A stretch of DNA of 64,000 nucleotides from Stentor roeselii (taxonomy: Eukaryota; Ciliophora; Heterotrichea; Heterotrichida; Stentoridae), in assembly GCA_006503475.1 (NCBI GenBank), contig RSEH01000140.1, positions 62,001 through 126,000 of the forward strand, written 5' to 3'. Made by a program: the position numbers and the translations under genes. Each line of letters starts with the position of its first letter. The first letter of the stretch is position 1. A model generated the notes under the pieces. It was not told the DNA's origin, did not search any database, and saw nothing but the letters and a program-made list of their open reading frames with translations. Shown here one piece after another: positions 58,901 through 64,000 of the stretch.

Positions 58901-59951
58901 CGTCGGAGAAAAGTTGCTTGAAGTGGTAAGTGAAATTAGTACCTGTGAAGAGAAAAGGATTCAAGAAATAGACAACATGACGAAAACAGTGATCATTGGG
59001 TGGCTGGTGTCGATAGGTTCACTTTACGTATTAGTCGTTGTTTTTTACTTTTATCTGGACCGACGACTGAACATCGTCTGGAACATGTTTTTTTTAAGAC
59101 TTTCCTCGTTTCTGACATCTTTGAAAGGAATTCTAATCAACAGGCTGGCCTCAACTCACAATTTTTTTTACCTGGAAGAAGAAAGATTTTTCACTAAAAG
59201 AGTCTCAATCTCCTTCAACTACTGGATTAAGTATGCATTGACTACAAGTGTTTTAGTCTTCATCGCTTTAGGGATTTCACTTTTATTCATCTACCTGCTT
59301 GACTTCCACATCATCACTTCTCTTACCTACCGCAAGAGTTTCATAGAAATTCCTTTAAACCGCCGGGTAAGTCTCATTCGCATGTCTTTTACGACAGTGA
59401 ATCGACTCAGCATTGACTATCCTATAAGAAAGTTCTGCTCGAATTACACAAATTTCAAGGACCAAACGTCTGAATTTATGAAAGTTCAGAAAGAACTCAA
59501 CCGACTAAGAAATCGCTTCGCTGAAGATAAAATCATCAAAAATGTCCCTTCTGAGTCTTGGAATATCATTTTTGCTGAGTATGACAGTCAATTTAATTTC
59601 ATTAAACTTGGAATTACTTCAGCGATGAACTTTTTGAAATTTGAAAGTTTTTTATACTGGAGCAATCAAAAAATTTATAGTTTCACGAATATCACAGGTT
59701 TTTTAAATGATTGTTTTCAGATGTCTGTTAATTTTAATGATGTGATTAAAAAAACTGATGAGGCGACGGATAGAGTGGTTACTGAAAACTTCAGAAATCT
59801 TGTTATTTTTAGTGTTTTAGGAATTTTCTTTACTGTTTTGGTATCTGGAATCTTGTATCTCTGGTTTTTCAGAAAGGAAATCAAGTTATTGAAGTCGATT
59901 CATAACTCTTTACTTCTGCTGATAGAAAGCGAGGTGTTGAATACTAAATAG
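55923..59951 (+). CDS. PAS-domain multi-pass membrane protein (TmcB/C-like)
   Basis: 1342 residues from ATG 55923 (a second Met is 4 codons later). The first ~330 residues contain about eight TM helices. A helical linker (about 330-520) leads to a PAS-like domain (about 525-660, YDESVCVAVFGHNGKILNMN, CNFLEI) and a possible second PAS (about 655-740). A low-complexity region (EEKGDNQENKQDEKE) precedes another TM helix (nt 58380-58450), a large loop, and TM helices near 58980-59050, 59220-59310 and 59800-59860. This resembles the ciliate and Dictyostelium tiny macrocyst (Tmc B/C) PAS family. PAS domains sense small ligands or redox; no kinase or cyclase domain is attached. Confidence 0.78.
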   Translation: MLFTMYSKLYSDDDLIKLSKTKQKLLLLFSSILNIGQIINFMWNPELSLKNWSNYSRFYIILSYSSIDNIASSLNKLQICLIFSSSLIFFNFVLVLFVQVFRTIQKKIPSFLWKFMRFTLGLTCEHFFVPCSYLLVMVFKYSDKNYTRIEEYKEFNSGATMNFGEYGKYVSVFLLFVHLVLSVMHTGLNFNLRHKAKDLCLTSKIDVRLEIFIKCGLFVFACCYPLLQINHYLTFLMFLAFFLAFGLLYYALRMPFYSDFTNRLYVMKFLQCFSICLFFIVGYLLDNATITIVLIVCMQPVIFIASFEIIFWKNNRKLKGTAKFNDFYRFEFENREKFNSQQGDQDLMEKTTQVYFQCKNELIRVIQCYYYLDVIKNTTLASIKLSLASQPTFSIFTNFQIQKCKEKLEKQLTSSYGIKILKFLENQQQALKQDKQFCKSLLRLLEKIQESTSTQTTLESLIQKSDLKLSEAKKKYKELIRNYPDSTLISKMYGSFLLEVTGKASMAHLYLSKSENTGNKKFSKEKYLEVFYDESVCVAVFGHNGKILNMNSSFCNFLEIDSKELKSLNVKDLLPAHKDFDIEKFLFLFVESCSSQYLHVNQPLFLKNKNGFLKECLVVTECFGYDSTVHFVSVVTPRSSKEHHSALLYEDGTIFAHTEGLAEIFNFNIGRLEMMNIQDLVDVSFKDFGEDSFQVFNEKSQMFSFLKVNFAGCSGVLMTVFTDSQEISMMQKNDKNSCFFYDTSQRHNRKKSKKSIINTQYSTFTANIESIMQNNEEKGDNQENKQDEKETNAVSTSSRHKFRETNEWKYIKKTFKFFQCLKILIGLLVTFIQAAFIISLIIAVCIISKSNISKVDSLDPVLTLGKIGYDFSLLALFFRTYFLSLNYKISPVFNLTLIENTINDLEDLKKKLPAAHDYLHFCPVSEITKGSKIPEMKLPKLDSFKKINLHNYITNTQIQVVFKQARKALQSLKEEEIFDAKSICYLIFNSYKIVGEKLLEVVSEISTCEEKRIQEIDNMTKTVIIGWLVSIGSLYVLVVVFYFYLDRRLNIVWNMFFLRLSSFLTSLKGILINRLASTHNFFYLEEERFFTKRVSISFNYWIKYALTTSVLVFIALGISLLFIYLLDFHIITSLTYRKSFIEIPLNRRVSLIRMSFTTVNRLSIDYPIRKFCSNYTNFKDQTSEFMKVQKELNRLRNRFAEDKIIKNVPSESWNIIFAEYDSQFNFIKLGITSAMNFLKFESFLYWSNQKIYSFTNITGFLNDCFQMSVNFNDVIKKTDEATDRVVTENFRNLVIFSVLGIFFTVLVSGILYLWFFRKEIKLLKSIHNSLLLLIESEVLNTK

Positions 59952-60039
59952 TTAAAAAATCATCTTAATTCTTGAGAATCTCCTAAAGTCTTTATAAAGT
60001 AATTATTGATAAAACTCTTAAAACCTATGAATTAACTAG

Positions 60040-60714
60040 TTATAAAGCCTGACATACATACTGAAGCCAATTCCCACAAAAAGCACAAACAAGCTGCTGA
60101 TGATCTTTTGCACTAAGTATCTTTTTCCACTGACAAGAATAACAAACGACACAGTTCATACATCGAAGTACCCCATAATACCTAATCCCATCCTTTTTGC
60201 ATAGCTGACAAACAGATACAAAGTTGACATTTTGACTTATATTACATCCCAAGACACATTTTCCATTCATATTCCCGATGCTCCAGCAGTTTTTACAGAG
60301 ACTTTCATGATTTTTGCATGAAAGAAAAGACATTTCAGAGTAACTAAAAGTATATTCGCAGCCTGGACACTTGCAATTGTACTTAAACAAGTCGTTCTTT
60401 AAAGTACTGCAACAGCCTTCTAATGGATTCAGCGAAACACAGGCAAAGCAGAGTCTTTTTTGGCAGGTTTGACAAGCGATTAGGTTTGTTTTGCCTTTGC
60501 AAGTACGACATTCTGAAGGGTTTACTTGACTCTCTGTGCTTAGATGTCGATATGTTTGGCATGGCTGGCACCAGCTGCCTCGAAAACATCTACTGTGGTA
60601 AGTGTGGAAACAACCTGGAAGCACTAGGTCTATGTCCGTCATTTGACAGGCTGGGCATCGATTGCTTTTTAGGAAAGTGTATCTGGCTTGATCTTCAGTT
60701 GTCCATTGGCTCAT
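60040..60714 (-). CDS. Cys/His-rich zinc protein with RING-like start
   Basis: 224 residues. The first cluster, C-x2-C (CPAC), C-x-H-x2-H-x2-C (CFHTYHSRC), C-x2-C (CQPC), is RING-like with a short spacer. Further CxxC pairs continue to the end (CRTC, CQTC, CPGC, CKNC, CQLC, CMNC, CSWC-type, CAFC). It resembles in style, but not in sequence, the gene at 46944. E3 ligase activity is possible from the first cluster only. Start ATG 60714 is followed upstream by G-rich + strand sequence. Confidence 0.74.
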   Translation of the reverse strand: MSQWTTEDQARYTFLKSNRCPACQMTDIDLVLPGCFHTYHSRCFRGSWCQPCQTYRHLSTESQVNPSECRTCKGKTNLIACQTCQKRLCFACVSLNPLEGCCSTLKNDLFKYNCKCPGCEYTFSYSEMSFLSCKNHESLCKNCWSIGNMNGKCVLGCNISQNVNFVSVCQLCKKDGIRYYGVLRCMNCVVCYSCQWKKILSAKDHQQLVCAFCGNWLQYVCQAL

Positions 60715-60784
60715 TCTTTAATTGTAGACATTGAGTATTTCAAATATTATGTTTTTGGGATGGAAATGAAATTTGAAGAAATAT

Positions 60785-60833
60785 GATTTGGGATTTTATT
60801 TGATTTGGATTTTATTTGATTGGGATTTTATTT
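60785..60833. repeat. three-copy 16-17-bp tandem repeat
   Basis: GATTTGGGATTTTATTT, GATTTGGATTTTATTT and GATTGGGATTTTATTT in a row, 70-120 bp upstream of the minus-strand Cys-rich gene. Confidence 0.85.
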
Positions 60834-61610
60834 AATATTTTAAGTGAAAGATCTTTGTAAGTTATTTATTCTATGATTATCAATATAAAAATTTCTTAGA
60901 TTTATAGATTTTCATCAGTATTTAAAGTTTGAATTACTTAAGGTCAAATATAATAATTAAAAAGTGAAACTTAATAGGATTTAGAGTCATTTTTACTTAT
61001 TCAGTTGCGAGGTTTTTGAGTTAACTTGTGAATAAATTACTTAAAAACAACCTTATAGCTATTCCTATGAATAAACACTTCTAAGATCATAATTGGTATT
61101 AGCTTAAATTTGTTTATATGTTTATTTAGATTTCAAACTCATTATTGAACAGATTCTAGCACCCATTATCAGGCTATACTGTATTAGTTTATAAAAGGAT
61201 TTAAAAATATAAATTAATGAAATTTATATTAAGAATGAACATTTTATATTTATTATAAAGTAAATATCATAAATTTTTGGCAATATGATGATGTCTCATA
61301 CATATCATTACTAATAAAAATCCTAAGTGAGAAATCATATTTATTATAAACTGGTAATAAATGTGATATTTAAAAAAATTTATTTCAATTAACAGAAAAT
61401 AATCAAAGCTTGTGTAAAATGAATATTTTAACTAAATATGAAATTATTGCTACAAATCTCGAGACTATTTCAAATCAAATAGTGTAACCTTAGTAGAAAA
61501 TTCTATGTTAATAAGCCAAGATTTAAAATTATCAGTTTTAAATAAATTTAACAATTTTAATCTTAATTAAGAAGTTTATTTTATGTGAGCTAATCTATGA
61601 AAATTATATA

Positions 61611-61908
61611 TAATATCAAGAAAGTCTTGATATTAAATTCAAAACAAGAATCGAATGATCAGAAAAATTCTTGATCCTGTAAAAATTCCATCAACTGATG
61701 CGTACTAATTACTTAATTTGAGACTATACTCAAAGTCTCAAATTGAACTCTTCATTTCGAGCAGTATTCTACTTCCATACCAAAATTACCCAATTTTACA
61801 ATTTAATTAAGTTCAAGAAATAACAATCCTCATGATTACACTTTTTCCAGTTCCTAGGTGGGGCTGCTTTTTCGAAACACTTTTTGAAAAGGATTTCGTA
61901 AGTGTTTC
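61611..61908. repeat. three perfect inverted repeats within 300 bp
   Basis: TAATATCAAG/CTTGATATTA (61611-61635, 5-nt loop), AATTTGAGACT/AGTCTCAAATT (61715-61744, 8-nt loop) and GAAACACT/AGTGTTTC (61874-61908, 19-nt loop with an inner GAAA/TTTC). All arms are perfect. A run of seven T follows the last. Candidate structured RNA or regulatory DNA. Confidence 0.5.
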
Positions 61909-62076
61909 ACTTTTTTTGAAAAAATATAAAAATTCGATTTACTAGTGGCATGTTTTCGAATGATCTTGTTTTTCTATAAATAATTTTAAATAGGGAATAG
62001 TAAAAGTTTTATTCCTAAAGTCTTTCTAGTTATCCAACTTCAAAATAAAATTACTCTAAATGATTCTTAAACTAAT

Positions 62077-62427
62077 TCAAAGATTAAGCAAAGCTTCTAA
62101 ACTGTAAATCTGGAATCTCGATTTTCTTGTTTTCTTTTTATCAGGATCAGCACTTTTGGATATTTTAATCTTCCTTTTTATCGTAACATTATTTTTTGAA
62201 AGACAATCCTTTTCTTCAATTAACTTTTGCCTCTTTTTCGGAGTATTAAAAGAAGTCGAATCTGAAGTTTTTTTTGAATCAATTTTTTCTTTCTTGCATG
62301 AAAAATCTTTTGAATGAGGCTTGGAAAGAGAGAAGTTGACTTCCTTGCTCAAAATACCAATTACGATGGACTCCATTGTGATTAGCACAAGATTTGAAAG
62401 TTGAGTTGTTCCTAGTTTTTTTTCCAT
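62077..62427 (-). CDS. small basic protein, unknown
   Basis: 116 residues, not recognised. Very Lys/Ser-rich with nuclear-localisation-like runs (PKKRQK, DPDKKKTRKSR). The N-terminal 30 residues are weakly hydrophobic (LVLITMESIVIGIL). It ends with TGA; a TAG follows seven codons later. ATG 62427 has the usual A/T leader (TTAATAA). Composition is close to background, so this is the least certain gene in the set. Confidence 0.45.
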   Translation of the reverse strand: MEKKLGTTQLSNLVLITMESIVIGILSKEVNFSLSKPHSKDFSCKKEKIDSKKTSDSTSFNTPKKRQKLIEEKDCLSKNNVTIKRKIKISKSADPDKKKTRKSRFQIYSLEALLNL

Positions 62428-63108
62428 TTATTAACAGCCATTTAATTTTTCGAGTTTCCGGCACTTAATCCGCATATATAAAAATAACTATCAATAATAT
62501 AATTCGGTATGCTTAAAGAAAATTAGGTGATCTACTGTCGATATGTTAATGTTTAGTGGAATGTCATTAATAATTGATTGTTTTTTAGAGGTTTATAGAC
62601 TGGAATTAATAGAATATATTGAATAGGTACTGTTGATGAGTAGGAGTTTATGGCTATTAAATTATATGTTTGAAATATATTTCTAATCAATTTTCCTAGA
62701 AAACAAGCAAATCAATATTTGGAGGTAAGAATTTCTTTGAACTGGTATTTTATCAACAATTTGATCATAAATTTGCAGATTATTAATAAAGTCATTATTA
62801 TATAAATAATAGAGTAATCTCAATGTAAATATTGCCAAGCTCCTGAAAAACACATTAATCTATTTCAAATGCTAGTTTTGATAAAATCTTTAAAATACAT
62901 TGAGATCTAAAATACCTGTACCTATTTCTTCAATAAAAAAAATGCATACTTACCCCTTTAGAGTTCTAGATGATAAATTAATATTCAATAAAAACTTCAA
63001 TCATTAAACTTCAATTTCAATAGACTTCGTATTTAAATTCATTGATATCCTTCAAAAAAATCAATCAAAATCCTCTCATACCAACAATACCCATCAGATC
63101 CTAATAAA
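62428..63108. other. divergent intergenic spacer
   Basis: No gene seen. AT-rich; the last ~60 nt before 63109 are C-rich (CTCATACCAACAATACCCATCAGATCC). Confidence 0.55.
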
Positions 63109-63780
63109 ATGTCGAAACTCAATTCACCAACACGAATCGAGATCCAAGTGAACGAGCAAATGGAAAAATTCCTACTACGATCAAACACATCACAAAGACA
63201 ACTAATCTCTAAAATCAGTTCAAAGCTTGTAAATAACGAGTTGATTTTCCTAGAAAAGTTCAAGAAACCTAAAAAACTCGTGATCCCTGAATTCAAAACT
63301 TCCATAATCCTCAATCAAGAAAAGCCTCAAGCCCCCCAAACACCTGAAATGATAAAAGAATTGAAATTTAAGCGATCAACAAAAGAAAGTGTTTCTAATT
63401 CTCCTAAAATAAGTCCTCGATACACGGTTCCAGGGACTCCCACCACGATTTTTACCAATCAAACTCCTTCAGAGAAGATCCTCAGTAAGTACAACCAACT
63501 TTTTGCTTCAACTTCCGAGTCTCCTAATGCCAGGAAGAAATTTTTACGTAAAGCGAAGAATAAAGTTAAAACTTTGTGCAAAAATATCAAAGAAATAGGT
63601 AAACAAAACATGAGTAAAAAGAAACAGGAAGAGTTTAGTGTTAAAATGTTTGATAAATATCATGAAAAAAAGTACTTGAAAGAAGCTTTAAAGGAAATGA
63701 AATCGAAAAAAATTAATGAATCTGTTCTTGAAGCTAGACATTTTAGGTATTCTTTGAATTCTCTTAAGAGTGCGAGGTAG
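63109..63780 (+). CDS. unknown basic protein, paralogue B
   Basis: 223 residues, paralogue of the gene at 26877. The N-terminal block EQMEKFLLRSNTSQRQLISK and KLVNNELIFLEKFKKPKK (about 17-60) is nearly the same; the C-terminal block YHEKKYLKEALKEMKSKK also matches. The middle contains several S/T-P sites (NSPKISP, PGTPTT, TPSEK). The conserved ends with a variable middle point to two binding segments joined by a disordered linker. ATG 63109 follows CCTAATAAA. Confidence 0.78.
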   Translation: MSKLNSPTRIEIQVNEQMEKFLLRSNTSQRQLISKISSKLVNNELIFLEKFKKPKKLVIPEFKTSIILNQEKPQAPQTPEMIKELKFKRSTKESVSNSPKISPRYTVPGTPTTIFTNQTPSEKILSKYNQLFASTSESPNARKKFLRKAKNKVKTLCKNIKEIGKQNMSKKKQEEFSVKMFDKYHEKKYLKEALKEMKSKKINESVLEARHFRYSLNSLKSAR

Positions 63781-63950
63781 GTTAGATTAATTGGTAATGG
63801 GTGATTAATAAAAGTTATATTGTGAAATTTTTAGTTCGGGTATGGTGAATAATTTTTATGTTTTTCAGTTTCATTATTTGAGTATAAAAGTCAACTACAG
63901 GATAGACGATGAAGACAATAGTGAAAATTAGTCCTAACTAGCACATATAA

Positions 63951-64000
63951 ATGTTGTTCATATTTCTTTTCTCTCTGATCCAAGCCGACCTTCAAAGCGA
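63951..64000 (+). CDS. 5' end of a secreted or membrane protein (cut by window edge)
   Basis: ATG at 63951 follows CACATATAA and opens a frame that reads MLFIFLFSLIQADLQS up to the window end. This is a typical signal peptide with cleavage expected near Ala12. The start context (ATATAAATG) matches other genes here. Nothing can be said about the mature protein. Confidence 0.6.
   Translation, partial: MLFIFLFSLIQADLQS

Larger units (their letters stand above)
60715..62076. other. gene-poor region with tandem repeat and three hairpins
   Basis: About 1.4 kb without a supported gene. A three-copy 16-17-bp tandem repeat lies at 60785-60833 next to the preceding gene's start. Three perfect inverted repeats lie at 61611-61635, 61715-61744 and 61874-61908; the last is inside the only GC-rich patch (CCTAGGTGGGGCTGC) and is followed by a T7 run. 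Confidence 0.6.

Noticed and set aside
1-64000. tRNA, rRNA, CRISPR arrays and transposase genes
   Set aside because: Looked for T-loop motifs, rRNA-like blocks, regular spacer repeats and integrase/transposase motifs; none was convincing.

Overview
The window looks like macronuclear DNA of a heterotrich ciliate of the Stentor type. The evidence is internal. It has about 39 protein genes, most of them single open frames in an AT-rich background. Six splice sites can be placed with confidence, and every intron is exactly 15 nt (GT...AG, mostly ending TAG). TAA, TAG and TGA all act as stops (about 20, 15 and 4 genes), and no recognised gene contains an internal TGA, so the code is standard. The families are typical of ciliates: SAXO/MAP6-like axonemal protein, AK8, CDPK, PAS multi-pass membrane protein, GCC2/GCC3 cysteine-rich receptors. 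Fifteen-nucleotide introns with a standard code are known from Stentor; species assignment is inference.

Layout. 0.6-13.1 kb: a MYB factor, a kelch/Cys-rich membrane protein, a SAXO-like protein, a CK1-like kinase with two small downstream genes, ribosomal protein uL22, then a tight minus-strand cluster (membrane-anchored zinc finger, ankyrin protein, myristoylated CDPK) and an unknown basic protein. 13.1-20.1 kb: gene-poor, very AT-rich, with two C2H2 zinc-finger paralogues, a decayed third copy and a hairpin cluster. 20.1-36.5 kb: dense. It holds a minus-strand trio (unknown, coiled coil, voltage-sensor/phosphodiesterase fusion), a myristoylated kelch-like protein, a small membrane protein, an unknown paralogue, AK8, a TRIM-like protein, a UBX protein, a prenylated coiled-coil protein and a CDP-alcohol phosphotransferase with a 10-nt internal exon. 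36.5-38.6 kb: gene-poor. 38.6-48 kb: a coiled-coil protein, a one-CNB PKA regulatory subunit, a MAPK, a large secreted-type membrane protein, an acid lipase, an exosome RNase PH subunit and two small genes. 48-60 kb: two giant membrane genes (LNR/beta-helix/GCC/multi-TM, and PAS/multi-TM). 60-64 kb: a Cys-rich protein, a structured gene-poor stretch, a small basic protein, a second copy of the unknown paralogue and the first codons of a secreted protein cut by the window edge.

Working together. Several genes fit cyclic-nucleotide and calcium signalling: the voltage-sensor/PDE fusion, the PKA regulatory subunit and the CDPK. SAXO and AK8 fit the axoneme or cortex. Large ectodomain proteins fit the cell surface. 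Neighbours otherwise look functionally unrelated.

Non-coding structure. Same-strand neighbours are often separated by only 2-25 nt, one divergent pair of start codons is 10 nt apart, and one convergent pair of stops is 2 nt apart. Many 5' flanks are C-rich and nearly G-free on the coding strand while many 3' flanks are G-rich. The strongest leads are the voltage-sensor/PDE fusion, the double 15-nt intron around a 10-nt exon, the tandem array carrying the ends of two genes, and a shared ~50-bp intergenic element at 4.9 and 25.0 kb.
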